64,000 nt of DNA from Herbiconiux sp. SALV-R1. Its GTDB lineage: Bacteria; Actinomycetota; Actinomycetes; Actinomycetales; Microbacteriaceae. A model generated the notes under the pieces. It had not been told where the DNA came from. It did no database searches and saw only the letters and a list, made by a program, of their open reading frames with translations. The DNA is taken from positions 3,658,001 through 3,722,000 of the forward strand of contig NZ_CP053344.1 in NCBI RefSeq assembly GCF_013113715.1, written 5' to 3'. The translations under genes were made by a program, and so were the position numbers. Below are positions 27,395 through 36,627 of the stretch, piece after piece (the stretch's first letter is position 1; each line of letters opens with the position of its first letter).

Positions 27395-28207
27395 ATGGTG
27401 CAACGAGACGACGAGACGATCCTGGCCAGGAGCGCCGCGCTGCTGTCGGTGTTCGACCATGTGCCCGACGTCTTCGTGTTCGTCAAGAACGCCCGCCGCG
27501 AGTTCGTCGCCGTCACCCAGCCCTTCGTCACCCTGATGGGCTGCGAATCGGCCGCCGAACTGCTCGGCAAACGCGACGAGGAGCTCTCACCCGAGTACCT
27601 CGTCGTGCACTACCGCGACTACGACGAGGCAATCCTCCGCACCGGAGACCCCCTCGTCGACCTCGTGGAGCTCGTGCGCAATCGCGACGGCTCCTACGAC
27701 TGGTTCATCAGCACCAAGAGCGCCATCCGCGACGAGACCAGTCGCGTGATCGGCATCATGGGGGTCACCCGCAGCCTCACCAACCGCGACCCGGCCGCGG
27801 TGCGACTGCTGAGCCTCACGCCGGCGGTCGAACTCATCTCGAGGGAGTTCGCCCGGCCGATCAAGGTCGAGGAGCTCGCGGCCCTGGTGCTCATGTCGCC
27901 GAGCCACTTCAACCGCCTGTTCAAGCAGCACTTCGCCACCACACCGTACAAGTACCTCATGAGGGTGCGGCTAATGGCCGCCTGCGACCTGCTGGCCACC
28001 ACCACCCTCCCAGTGTCGGCCATCAGCTCGCGCACGGGCTTCTACGACGCCAGCCACCTCACGAACGAGTTCCGCCGCGAGCACGGCATGAGTCCGAACG
28101 AGTACCGGTCGCGGTTCCGCACGGGCCCGTCGTACCGCACCGAGCGCCTGCCGATGGTGGGCACGGAGGCGGCGACCGCTCCGCCCGCTCCCCTCGCCGC
28201 CCTCTGA
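27395..28207 (+). CDS. PAS-domain AraC family transcriptional regulator
   Basis: A 270-residue protein. Residues about 10-125 form a PAS-like sensor (SVFDHVPDVFVFVKNARREF, then FISTKSAIRDETSRVIGIMGV). Residues about 150-255 are the AraC DNA-binding domain, with two HTHs (VEELAALVLMSPSHFNRLFK and AISSRTGFYDASHLTNEFRR). The start at 27395 has a strong Shine-Dalgarno GAGGAGG. It is followed by the inositol-type operon on the same strand and is divergent from the 27231 operon; it may control both. Confidence 0.88.
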   Translation: MVQRDDETILARSAALLSVFDHVPDVFVFVKNARREFVAVTQPFVTLMGCESAAELLGKRDEELSPEYLVVHYRDYDEAILRTGDPLVDLVELVRNRDGSYDWFISTKSAIRDETSRVIGIMGVTRSLTNRDPAAVRLLSLTPAVELISREFARPIKVEELAALVLMSPSHFNRLFKQHFATTPYKYLMRVRLMAACDLLATTTLPVSAISSRTGFYDASHLTNEFRREHGMSPNEYRSRFRTGPSYRTERLPMVGTEAATAPPAPLAAL

Positions 28208-28365
28208 GGCGGCATCCTCCGAGACGGCGTCCCCTGAGACGACCGCCACCCCGCCGCCCCCCCTCCGCCGGGTCGATCGAACCTGCTCGCGCGCCCCGGC
28301 CGCTCGCCCGTATCCCGCACCATCCGCATCCCATCACACCCACAACCACACCCGAGGAGAAGACG

Positions 28366-29709
28366 ATGACGTCATCCCGCCCCACCCGCCGAAGCCTCGC
28401 CCGCCTCGGTCTCGCCGCACTCGCCGCGGTCTCCATCGCCGCCACCGCCGGCTGCGCCGGCTCCGGCGACGGCGACTCCAGCGCCAAGGAGATATCGATC
28501 ATCAACCGCTGGTCCGACCCCATCGGCAAGGCCGCCGCGGAGGAGATGTTCGAGGCCTTCACCGCCGAAACCGGCATCACGGTGAAGAACAACTCGCAGC
28601 CCTCGAGCGGCGACACCTATCAGCCCGCGGTGCGCTCGGCGCTGTCGTCGTCGAACGCCCCGAGCCTCGCCGTCGACAACGCCGGCCCCAACACGGCCGA
28701 GTACGCCAAGTCGGGCGCCGTGCGCGACATCACCGACTTCTTCGACGAGACGCTCGCCGACCGCTCGAGCGCCGGCGCCACCTCGGGCGAGATGTACGAC
28801 GGAAAGCTCTACGGCATCAGCGCCGGAGCCGTCGTCGGCAACCTCATCTGGTACAACCCCGACTACCTCGCCGAGTTCGGCATCGACGCCGCCGACATCA
28901 CCACCTACGAGGAGTGGATGCAGGCGATGGAGACCATCAAGAAGGCGGGCGGCACCCCCATCGTGCTCGGCGCGAAGGACCAGTGGCCGGGTGGCCATTA
29001 CCTCAACGACTTCGTGCAGCGCGCGCTCGGCTCCGAGCAGACCACCGCACTCTACGAGCGCACCGTGAACCCGGATGCCCCCGACTCACCGAAGTGGACC
29101 GATCCGGCCGTCGTCGGCGCCTTCCAGGACTACGTCGACATGAAGCCGCTGTTCCAGGACGGCTTCCTCGGCGAGGCCCAGGCCACCGCCGACAGTCTCT
29201 TCCTGAGCGGCGACGTGGGCTTCTACGAGATGGGCAGCTGGTACCTCACCGCCATCCAGAACGCGAAGCCCGACTTCGAGCCCGGAGTGATGCTCTTCCC
29301 GGCCCTCGAAGACGGGGCGGGCTCGGGCGACGAGGTCACCCTCGGCAACGACTCCTTGATGGTGAGTGCCGACGCCGACCCCGAGGCGGCAGAGGCCTTC
29401 CTCGAGTTCTTCACCCGGCCCGACGTCGCCGCGAAGTTCGGTGCCGCCACGAGCAAGATCATGCCCTACGAGATCGACGAGTCGCTCAGCACGGTCGATG
29501 ACATCATCGCCCCCCAGTGGGAGGCCATCAACGGCTTCGCCACCGGCGGCGAGGCCGCCCTGTTCAACGACCAGGCGATCGACGTGAACATCTACCAGAC
29601 CTACATCTGGCAGGGCAGCGTCGGCCTCATGTCGGGCGACGTCACCCCCGAGGAGCTCGCGTCCCAGCTCGAGCAAGCGACCGTCGACGCGCAGAAGGCG
29701 AACGGCTGA
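28366..29709 (+). CDS. Sugar/cyclitol ABC transporter substrate-binding lipoprotein
   Basis: A 447-residue family 1 solute-binding protein. A twin-Arg-containing basic N-terminus (RPTRRSLARLG) and hydrophobic stretch lead to a lipobox-like TAGCAGSG, with Cys near residue 29. The mature part begins EISIINRWSDPIG. GAGGAGA precedes the ATG. It is first in a plus-strand operon running to 39673 and, with the two permeases, probably imports an inositol or inositol-containing sugar. Confidence 0.88.
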   Translation: MTSSRPTRRSLARLGLAALAAVSIAATAGCAGSGDGDSSAKEISIINRWSDPIGKAAAEEMFEAFTAETGITVKNNSQPSSGDTYQPAVRSALSSSNAPSLAVDNAGPNTAEYAKSGAVRDITDFFDETLADRSSAGATSGEMYDGKLYGISAGAVVGNLIWYNPDYLAEFGIDAADITTYEEWMQAMETIKKAGGTPIVLGAKDQWPGGHYLNDFVQRALGSEQTTALYERTVNPDAPDSPKWTDPAVVGAFQDYVDMKPLFQDGFLGEAQATADSLFLSGDVGFYEMGSWYLTAIQNAKPDFEPGVMLFPALEDGAGSGDEVTLGNDSLMVSADADPEAAEAFLEFFTRPDVAAKFGAATSKIMPYEIDESLSTVDDIIAPQWEAINGFATGGEAALFNDQAIDVNIYQTYIWQGSVGLMSGDVTPEELASQLEQATVDAQKANG

Positions 29710-29716
29710 CCCTCCC

Positions 29717-30595
29717 ATGCGCACCACGTGGCAGGCGTACGGGCTGATCGCCCCGGCAGGCATCCTGTACGCCCTTTTCCAGCTGGTGCCGATCCTCGGC
29801 GCCTTCGTGCTCAGTTTCACGTCGTGGAACGGCATCAACCTGTCGCGCATCGAGTTCACCGGGCTCGACAACTACGTACGGTTGATGCAAGACGAGTTGT
29901 TCTGGCGCGCGGTGCTGCACAACCTCATCGTCGCCCTCCTGGTGTTCGTGTTCATGACCGTCGGCAGCTTCCTGATCGCCGCGATCATCCATGCGGGCAT
30001 CAGGGGCGGCGCGTTCTTCAGGATCGTCTTCTTCGCCCCGGTGGTCATCTCCTCGGTGGCCATCGCGATGTTGGCGATCTTCTTCTTCAGCCCCTCGCAG
30101 GGCCTCATCAACGAGGCCCTGCGAGGGCTGGGGCTCGGGGTGCTGGCCCAGCCCTGGCTCGGCAGCGCCGAATGGGCACTGCCCGCGGTGTCGGCCACCT
30201 ACATCCTGCAGAACTTCGGCTTCTCGGTCATCCTCTTCCTCAGCGCCCTGACCCAGGTGAACGACGAGATGTGCGAGGCGGCCGAGGTCGACGGCGCGTC
30301 TCAGGGCCGCATCCTGTGGGGCATCGTCCTCCCCACCATCCGGCCGATCGCCTCGGTGGTGGTGCTGCTCGGCTTCATCAACTCGTTCCGTCTCTTCGAC
30401 ACGGTGTACGTGATGACCGGGGGCGGCCCCTTTCACGCCTCCGACACCATCGTCACCTACCTCTACGGCACGGCCTTCGGGGGTAACCAGGTCGGCTACG
30501 CCAACGCCATCGGGGTCGCGCTGTTCCTCATCCTCTGCGTCATCGCCGTGGTGCAGCTGCGGCTCACCCGTGAGCGGAAGGACGTCATCGCATGA
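29717..30595 (+). CDS. ABC transporter permease (MalF type)
   Basis: A 292-residue permease with six hydrophobic segments. The EAA loop is DEMCEAAEVDGASQGRILW. It starts 7 bp after the binding-protein stop and overlaps the next permease by four bases. No ATPase gene is present. Confidence 0.88.
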   Translation: MRTTWQAYGLIAPAGILYALFQLVPILGAFVLSFTSWNGINLSRIEFTGLDNYVRLMQDELFWRAVLHNLIVALLVFVFMTVGSFLIAAIIHAGIRGGAFFRIVFFAPVVISSVAIAMLAIFFFSPSQGLINEALRGLGLGVLAQPWLGSAEWALPAVSATYILQNFGFSVILFLSALTQVNDEMCEAAEVDGASQGRILWGIVLPTIRPIASVVVLLGFINSFRLFDTVYVMTGGGPFHASDTIVTYLYGTAFGGNQVGYANAIGVALFLILCVIAVVQLRLTRERKDVIA

Positions 30596-31425
30596 GGTTC
30601 TCGCGCTTCACGTCGTTCTCGCGCGCCGTCTCCTACATCTGGCTCGGCGGTCTCGCGCTGATCGTGCTGTTCCCCATCGCATGGCTCACCCTGAGCGTGT
30701 TCAAAGACTCGAACGCCATCGTCGCCGATCCTTTCGCGCTGCCCACCGCGCTGTCGTTCGACAACATCGTCGACGCCTGGGAGCAGGGCGACTTCGGCAG
30801 GCGGTACCTCAACAGCGCCATCGTCACGATCGTCGCCGTCACGGGCATCCTGGTTCTCGAGGGAGCCGCCGCCTACGCCTTCGCGCGGCTGCGCTTCCCC
30901 GGGGCCGCCATCCTGTTCGGCATCTTCGTGGCCGGCCAGCTCGTGCCGTCGCAGGTAATCGTGCTGCCGTCGGCACTGCAGATCTCGGCGATGGGGCTAA
31001 GCGACACCCTGGTCTCGCTCATCCTGCAGTACCTCAGCTGGGCGCCCTTCGCCATCCTGTTCCTGCGCGCGGCCTTCATGGCCGTGCCGAAGGAGCTCGA
31101 GGAGGCGGCTCGCATCGACGGTGCGGGGCTCTTCACCATCCTCTGGCGGGTCATCCTGCCCATGACGCGCTCGGCCTTCGCCACCGTCGGCACGATTTAC
31201 GCGTTGTGGATCTGGAACGACTTCCTCTTCCCCCTCGTCTACCTGCAGTCGGCCGACAACTTCACCGTTCCGCTCGGCCTGGCGCAGTTCCAGGGGTCGT
31301 ACACCACCTACTGGGGCTACCTGGTGGGCGCCATCGTAGTGGCCGTCTGGCCGCCGCTCCTGGTCTACGGGTTGCTCAGCCGGCAACTGCAAGACCGTCT
31401 CTCCTTCGCAGGATCGAAAGGATGA
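30592..31425 (+). CDS. ABC transporter permease (MalG type)
   Basis: A 277-residue permease with six hydrophobic segments. The EAA loop is KELEEAARIDGAGLFTILW. The C-terminus ends LSRQLQDRLSFAGSKG, typical of MalG-type proteins. It overlaps both neighbours by ATGA. Confidence 0.88.
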   Translation: MRFSRFTSFSRAVSYIWLGGLALIVLFPIAWLTLSVFKDSNAIVADPFALPTALSFDNIVDAWEQGDFGRRYLNSAIVTIVAVTGILVLEGAAAYAFARLRFPGAAILFGIFVAGQLVPSQVIVLPSALQISAMGLSDTLVSLILQYLSWAPFAILFLRAAFMAVPKELEEAARIDGAGLFTILWRVILPMTRSAFATVGTIYALWIWNDFLFPLVYLQSADNFTVPLGLAQFQGSYTTYWGYLVGAIVVAVWPPLLVYGLLSRQLQDRLSFAGSKG

Positions 31426-32342
31426 CCATGCGAGCTCAGGTCGCCGGTGCGCCGGTCAGTTTCGGGGTGTTCGAACTCACCCCCGAGGGGGCCGACGTGA
31501 TCGGCCCCGATGAGATGGCCGAGGTGCTGCAGAGCACCGGCTACACCGGCATCGACCTCGGCCCGGTCGGCTACCTCGGTCGTGACGCCGCGCTGCGCGA
31601 TCGGCTCACACGGCACGGTCTCGAGCTGGCCGGCGGATGGATCGACCTCCCGTTCAGCGACGACGCCGCCTTCGAGGCGGCGCTCGGCCGGCTCGACGAC
31701 GCCCTTGACGTGCAGTCGGCGGTCGTTCCGCCGCAGGCGGGCACGACGCCCGCGCTGCCGCCGCGGCCGACTCTCGCCGACTCGGGCGACGATCGGCGCC
31801 GGGCGCACCCGGGAGGCGGCGCCGGCCTCGAGCTCGACACCCGCGGTTGGGACGCGCTCGAGCGCAACGTCGCCCACGCGGTGTCGGTGGTGCGCGCCCG
31901 CGGCCTCGAGCCCACGTTCCACCACCACGCCTGCACCTACGTGGAGACGCCCCCCGAGATCGACGAGTTCCTCGCCCGCACCGACGTGGGCCTCACCTTC
32001 GACACGGGGCACCTGCTGCTCGGCGGCGGCGACCCGCTCACGGCCTGGAACCGGTGGCGGTCGCGCATCGATCATCTGCACCTCAAGGATGTACGGGTCG
32101 ACCGGATGCGCGAGGTCACCTCCGCGGGGGGCGGGATGGTCGAGGTCTGGTCGGGCGGCGTCTTCGTGCCGCTCGGCGAGGGCGACCTCGACATCGTCGC
32201 GCTGATGGACGCAGTCGCCTCCTCCGACTACGCGGGCTGGGTCGTCGTGGAGCAGGACGTGATGCCCGGCCCCGGCCACGACCGCGCATCCTTCACCCGC
32301 GACCACACCGTCAACCGCGAGGTGCTGCGCCGATGGCTGTGA
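31422..32342 (+). CDS. IolE-like inosose dehydratase / TIM-barrel isomerase
   Basis: A 306-residue TIM barrel. The N-terminal GAPVSFGVFELTPEG, GYTGIDLGPVGYLG and LTFDTGHLLLGGGDP resemble 2-keto-myo-inositol dehydratase (IolE). Metal residues are Asp and His in FDTGHL, His in IDHLHLKDVR and Glu in VVVEQD. HHHACTYVET supplies the expected His/Glu pair. Position in an operon with IolG-like, IolB and IolD genes supports dehydration of a keto-inositol. The ATG at 31422 overlaps the permease stop. Confidence 0.75.
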   Translation: MTMRAQVAGAPVSFGVFELTPEGADVIGPDEMAEVLQSTGYTGIDLGPVGYLGRDAALRDRLTRHGLELAGGWIDLPFSDDAAFEAALGRLDDALDVQSAVVPPQAGTTPALPPRPTLADSGDDRRRAHPGGGAGLELDTRGWDALERNVAHAVSVVRARGLEPTFHHHACTYVETPPEIDEFLARTDVGLTFDTGHLLLGGGDPLTAWNRWRSRIDHLHLKDVRVDRMREVTSAGGGMVEVWSGGVFVPLGEGDLDIVALMDAVASSDYAGWVVVEQDVMPGPGHDRASFTRDHTVNREVLRRWL

Positions 32343-32391
32343 CCGCAGCCCGCACGCCTTGCCGCCCCTCCGCTTCCCGAAAGGACCTGTC

Positions 32392-33588
32392 ATGACCGAC
32401 CTCGCCCCTCCGACCCCCGCGCCCGCCCTGGGCGTCGGCGTGATCGGCTTCGGCTGGATGGGCCGGGTGCACACCCAGGCCTACAGCCGGGTGACGCACC
32501 ACTTCGACGACCTCGGGTCGACACCTCGCCTGATCGCCGTGGCCGACGAGGTGCCCGGGCGAGCCGCCGAAGCCGCCCGCCGCTACGGCTTCGCCCGCTC
32601 GAGCGACGACTGGAGCTCGCTGCTCGCCGACGACGAGATCGAGGCGATCAGCGTGACCGCGCCGAACTTCTTGCACCGCGAAATCGGCGTCGCTGTCGCC
32701 GAGGCGGGCAAGCACCTGTGGATCGAGAAGCCCGTCGGCGTGACGGCCGACGACGCCCGGGCCGTGCGCGACGCGGTCGAGCGCGCCGGGGTGCGGGCGA
32801 CCGTGGGCTTCAACTACCGAAACCCGCCGGCCGTGCGGGCAGCACGCGAGCTGATCTCCTCCGGCTCCCTCGGTGAACTCACGCATGCCTCGTTCCGGCT
32901 GCTGAGCGACTACGCCGCCGACCCCGCCGGCGCGCTGTCGTGGCGCTACGCCTTCGCCACGGCCGGTCACGGCGTGCTGGGCGACCTCGCCGTGCACGGG
33001 CTCGATCTCGCCTGGTTCCTCATGGGCGACGTCGCCGAGGTCGTGGCCGACACCACGGTGTTCATCGGCGAGCGCGCCGTGCCCTCCGGGGCAACGAGCG
33101 GGCACCAGCGGGTCGAGGGCGGAACCATGGGGCAGGTCGAGAACGAGGACTACCTTGCGGGCATCTTGCGCTTCACGAGCGGCGCCCGGGCCACCGTCGA
33201 GGTGAGCCGGGTCGCCGTCGGCGAGCAGAACGACTACGGCTTCACCGTGCACGGAACCCGCGGCAGCGTCTCCTGGGACTTCAGGCGGCTGGGCGAGCTG
33301 CAGGTGAGCCGCGGCGACCGCTACCAGGACCTCCCGGTGTCCAGGACCTTCGCGGTGCCGGGAGACGGCGACTACGCGGCCTTCCAGCCGGGGGCGGCGA
33401 TCAGCATGGGCTACGACGACCTCAAGGTCATCGAGGCGGCCGGCTTCCTCCGCTCTATCGCCGACGGTGCGCCCCACGGGGCCGGCCTCGACGACGCCGT
33501 GCGCGCCGCCGAGACCGCCGAGGCGCTGTCGGACTCCGCCGCCACCGGCCGCTGGGTCTCGGTCGCGTCGTCGGGGGTGGCGCGATGA
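32392..33588 (+). CDS. Gfo/Idh/MocA family oxidoreductase (inositol dehydrogenase-like)
   Basis: A 398-residue oxidoreductase. The NAD motif is GVIGFGWMGRVHTQAY and the family Lys is in WIEKPVGV near residue 113. The C-terminal domain includes GVLGDLAVHGLDLAWF, with the catalytic Asp/His-type pair. Long members of this type act on inositols or their keto forms. A GAAAGGA Shine-Dalgarno precedes the ATG, and it is coupled to the next dehydrogenase (ATGA). Confidence 0.8.
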   Translation: MTDLAPPTPAPALGVGVIGFGWMGRVHTQAYSRVTHHFDDLGSTPRLIAVADEVPGRAAEAARRYGFARSSDDWSSLLADDEIEAISVTAPNFLHREIGVAVAEAGKHLWIEKPVGVTADDARAVRDAVERAGVRATVGFNYRNPPAVRAARELISSGSLGELTHASFRLLSDYAADPAGALSWRYAFATAGHGVLGDLAVHGLDLAWFLMGDVAEVVADTTVFIGERAVPSGATSGHQRVEGGTMGQVENEDYLAGILRFTSGARATVEVSRVAVGEQNDYGFTVHGTRGSVSWDFRRLGELQVSRGDRYQDLPVSRTFAVPGDGDYAAFQPGAAISMGYDDLKVIEAAGFLRSIADGAPHGAGLDDAVRAAETAEALSDSAATGRWVSVASSGVAR

Positions 33589-34625
33589 CCGCCGCGGAGC
33601 CGCGCAGCGTGCGCGTCGGCGTCATCGGTGCCGGCATCATGGGCGCCGACCACGCCCGCATCATCGACGCCTTCGTGGGCTCGGCCCGGGTCGAGGCGGT
33701 CGCCGACGTCGACCGGGCGCGCGCGCAGGCCGTGGCGGAGAGGATCGCGGCTCGCCATGGCACATCCGTCCGCGCTCCCCGGGTGAGCCCGGACGCGCGG
33801 TCGCTCATCGACGACCCCGAGGTCGACGCCGTCATCATCGCGTCGCACGACTCCACCCACGCCGAGCTCGCCCTCGCGTGCCTCGCCGCCGGCAAGCCGG
33901 TGCTCTGCGAGAAGCCCCTGGCCCCGACGGTCGAGGAGTGCCGGCGGGTCGTCGAGGCCGACGACCGGGCTGCCGCGCTGCACGGGCGCCGGCTGGTGTC
34001 AGTGGGCTTCATGCGCCGCTTCGACCCCGCCTACGCCGAGCAGAAGGCTGCCGTCACGGCCGGCGACATCGGCACGCCGCTCCTCGTGCACGGCATCAGT
34101 CGCGGGGTCTCCTCGGCGCCGGGCTCCACCAGCGAGGGCAGCATCACGGGCTCGGCCATCCACGAGTTCGACACCATCCCGTGGCTGCTCGACAGCCCGA
34201 TCACGGCCGTCAGCTGGCAGGCGCCCCGGGCGACCGGGACAGAGACGGGACTGCAGGACCCGCAGGTGATGCTCATCCGCACGGCCGACGGAGTGCTGTC
34301 GACGCTCGAGACCTTTCTCAACGCCCGCTACGGCTACGACATCCTCTGCGAGGTCGTCGGCGAGACCGGCACCCGGGCGCTGCGCGACCCCGCCCGGGTG
34401 GTGGCCAAGGGCTCGCTCGCCACGTCGCTCAGCTTCGCGCCCGACTGGAGGCAGCGCTTCGAAGACGCCTATCGGCTCGAGCTCACCGCCTGGATCACCG
34501 CGCTGCAGGACGGCTCGGAGTCGCCTCTCGCCACCGCTCGCGACGGGCTCGCCGCCACCGCGGTCGCCGCCGCCGCCATCTCGTCGATGAACTCCGACGG
34601 GCGCTGGGTGCAGATCGATGACTGA
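33585..34625 (+). CDS. Gfo/Idh/MocA oxidoreductase, probable inositol 2-dehydrogenase (IolG-like)
   Basis: A 346-residue oxidoreductase. The Rossmann motif is GVIGAGIMGADHARII, the Lys is in CEKPLAPT near residue 105, and SAIHEFDTIPWL is close to the IolG signature containing the catalytic Asp/His pair. IolG converts myo-inositol to scyllo-inosose, the first step before IolE. It overlaps both neighbours. Confidence 0.8.
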   Translation: MTAAEPRSVRVGVIGAGIMGADHARIIDAFVGSARVEAVADVDRARAQAVAERIAARHGTSVRAPRVSPDARSLIDDPEVDAVIIASHDSTHAELALACLAAGKPVLCEKPLAPTVEECRRVVEADDRAAALHGRRLVSVGFMRRFDPAYAEQKAAVTAGDIGTPLLVHGISRGVSSAPGSTSEGSITGSAIHEFDTIPWLLDSPITAVSWQAPRATGTETGLQDPQVMLIRTADGVLSTLETFLNARYGYDILCEVVGETGTRALRDPARVVAKGSLATSLSFAPDWRQRFEDAYRLELTAWITALQDGSESPLATARDGLAATAVAAAAISSMNSDGRWVQIDD

Positions 34626-35655
34626 GTTCCCCCGCACCCTACCGGCCCCGCGCACCCCCGACCCCCGCGATGCTCCGTCGCTCCGCTGGGGGGTGGTGGG
34701 CACGGGGTGGATCGCGGAGCGCTTCGTCGCCGCCCTCCTGGCCGGCACCGGCCAGCGGGTCGCGGCCGTCGCCTCGCGGTCGCTGCCCCGCGCCGAGCGC
34801 TTCGTGCGCGAGAACGCTCCCGCCGGTGCCGTCGCCTACGGCCGTTACGAGCAGCTGTACTCAGACCCCCAAGTCGACGTCGTCTACGTCGCGACCCCGC
34901 ACACCGAGCACCTGGGCTCCGCTCTCGACGCGATCGCCCACGGCAAGCACGTGCTGGTCGAGAAACCGATCGGGCTCGACGCGGTCGAGGCCGCCCGCGT
35001 GCGGGATGAGGCCGAGGCGGCCGGGGTCTTCTGCGCCGAGGCACTCTGGTCGGCGTTCCTGCCGAAGTTCGACGTAATCCGTCAGCTACTCGAGGACGGG
35101 GTGCTCGGCAGCATCCAGACCGTGCAAGCCGAGGTGGGCGAGCGGCTGCCCGAGTCGCACCGCATCTTCGACCCCTCGCTCGCCGGAGGCCCTCTCCTCG
35201 ACCTCGGCACCTACCCCGTGGCGCTCGCCACCGCGGTGCTCGGCGACCCCGACACAGTCGTCGCGCGCGGCATCGCGCATCCCCTCGGCGTGCTCGCCCA
35301 GGTCGGCGCGGTGCTCGGCTACCCGGGCGCGCAGGCGGTGCTGCACTCCACCCTCGCGGCAGACACCCCCGTCTCGGCGGTCGTGGCGGGTGAACGCGCC
35401 ACCATCGTGTTCCCCCGCGACTTCTACCTGCCGGGTGACTTCGAGCTGCGCGGCCCCGGAGGTCGCGTGCTGCAGCACAGCGAGCCCGCCGTGCGCCACG
35501 AGTCGTTGCACTTCGAGGCGGCGGAGGTCGCCCGCTGCATCGCCGAGGGCCGCACCGAGACGCCGCTGCGCCGGCCAGCCGAATCGGTGCTCACGCTCAC
35601 CGTCATGGATGCCATCCGCCGTGAGGCCGGCGACCGGCACCCCGAACGCGCCTGA
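34618..35655 (+). CDS. Gfo/Idh/MocA oxidoreductase (dihydrodiol/xylose dehydrogenase-like)
   Basis: A 345-residue oxidoreductase. After a Pro-rich N-terminus, WGVVGTGWIAERFVAAL binds NAD(P). VEKPIGLDAVEA carries the Lys, and GGPLLDLGTYPVALA matches the dimeric dihydrodiol dehydrogenase subgroup. It is the third dehydrogenase in a row, so it may act on a different isomer or on a linked sugar. It overlaps the IolG-like gene by 8 bp. Confidence 0.78.
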   Translation: MTEFPRTLPAPRTPDPRDAPSLRWGVVGTGWIAERFVAALLAGTGQRVAAVASRSLPRAERFVRENAPAGAVAYGRYEQLYSDPQVDVVYVATPHTEHLGSALDAIAHGKHVLVEKPIGLDAVEAARVRDEAEAAGVFCAEALWSAFLPKFDVIRQLLEDGVLGSIQTVQAEVGERLPESHRIFDPSLAGGPLLDLGTYPVALATAVLGDPDTVVARGIAHPLGVLAQVGAVLGYPGAQAVLHSTLAADTPVSAVVAGERATIVFPRDFYLPGDFELRGPGGRVLQHSEPAVRHESLHFEAAEVARCIAEGRTETPLRRPAESVLTLTVMDAIRREAGDRHPERA

Positions 35656-35670
35656 CCCGGAGAGGACACC

Positions 35671-36627
35671 ATGACCGCAGACCACACCGCGGAGACCCGC
35701 TGGGTACACCGGCGCGGCGAGCTCGCGCGCGACGGCTGGGAGAGCGTGGTCGACGCCTCCCTGCCGGGCTGCTCGCACACCACCCTGCGGGTCGCCGAGC
35801 TCGGCCCGGGCGAGCGCCTCGATCTCGGGCCGGCAGGCACCGAGCGCCTCGTCGTCCCGCTGGCCGGGTCGTTCGAGGTGGAGCACGAAGACGGGGCGGC
35901 GCCCCCTTCTGTCAGCACGCTCGCGGGTCGCCGGTCCGTGTTCGACGGGCCGACCGACGTGCTCTACCTGTCTTGCTCGACGACGGGCACGGTGCGCGGC
36001 GAAGGCCGGGTGGCGGTGGCGGGATCGCCCACGAGCGAATGGCATCCTTCGCGCATCGTGCGGAGCGACGAGGTGCCCGTCGAGCTCCGCGGCGCGGGTC
36101 GCTCCAGTCGTCAGGTGCACGATCTCGGCACGCCGGCGGTGCTGGAGGCGGCCCGATTGATCGTGTGCGAGGTCATCACACCGGCCGGCAACTGGTCGTC
36201 GTATCCCCCGCACAAGCACGACGAGTCGGTTCCCGGCCACGAGACGCGGCTCGAGGAGATCTACTACTTCGAGTCGGCACCCGAGCGCGACCCGCAGCAG
36301 GCCGTCGCTGGTGCCGACGCTCCCGACCCCGCCGCCGCCTTCGGGCTGTTCAGCACCTCCTCGTCGCCGGCCGGTGCGATCGAGATCGACGCCCGGGTGC
36401 GGTCGGGCGACATCGCCCTCGTGCCCTACGGCTATCACGGCCCGGCCGTCGCGGCCCCCGGCTACGACCTCTACTACCTGAACGTGATGGCGGGCCCCGG
36501 CCCCGAACGCGCCTGGCTGATCAGCGACGATCCCGCACACGCCTGGGTGCGACGCGGCTGGCTCGCCGAGCCGGTCGACCCGCGTCTGCCGTTCCTCGCC
36601 CCGTCTCCGGAAGGACCACGACCATGA
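35671..36627 (+). CDS. iolB: 5-deoxy-glucuronate isomerase
   Basis: A 318-residue bicupin. The metal-binding pattern is SSYPPHKHDE near residues 172-181, with LEEIYYFE near 192 and a C-terminal YGYHGP. These are IolB hallmarks. It converts 5-deoxy-D-glucuronate (product of IolD) to 5-dehydro-2-deoxy-gluconate, the substrate of IolC, which is not in this window. The start lies 15 bp after the previous stop with a GGAGAGGA Shine-Dalgarno. Confidence 0.9.
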   Translation: MTADHTAETRWVHRRGELARDGWESVVDASLPGCSHTTLRVAELGPGERLDLGPAGTERLVVPLAGSFEVEHEDGAAPPSVSTLAGRRSVFDGPTDVLYLSCSTTGTVRGEGRVAVAGSPTSEWHPSRIVRSDEVPVELRGAGRSSRQVHDLGTPAVLEAARLIVCEVITPAGNWSSYPPHKHDESVPGHETRLEEIYYFESAPERDPQQAVAGADAPDPAAAFGLFSTSSSPAGAIEIDARVRSGDIALVPYGYHGPAVAAPGYDLYYLNVMAGPGPERAWLISDDPAHAWVRRGWLAEPVDPRLPFLAPSPEGPRP

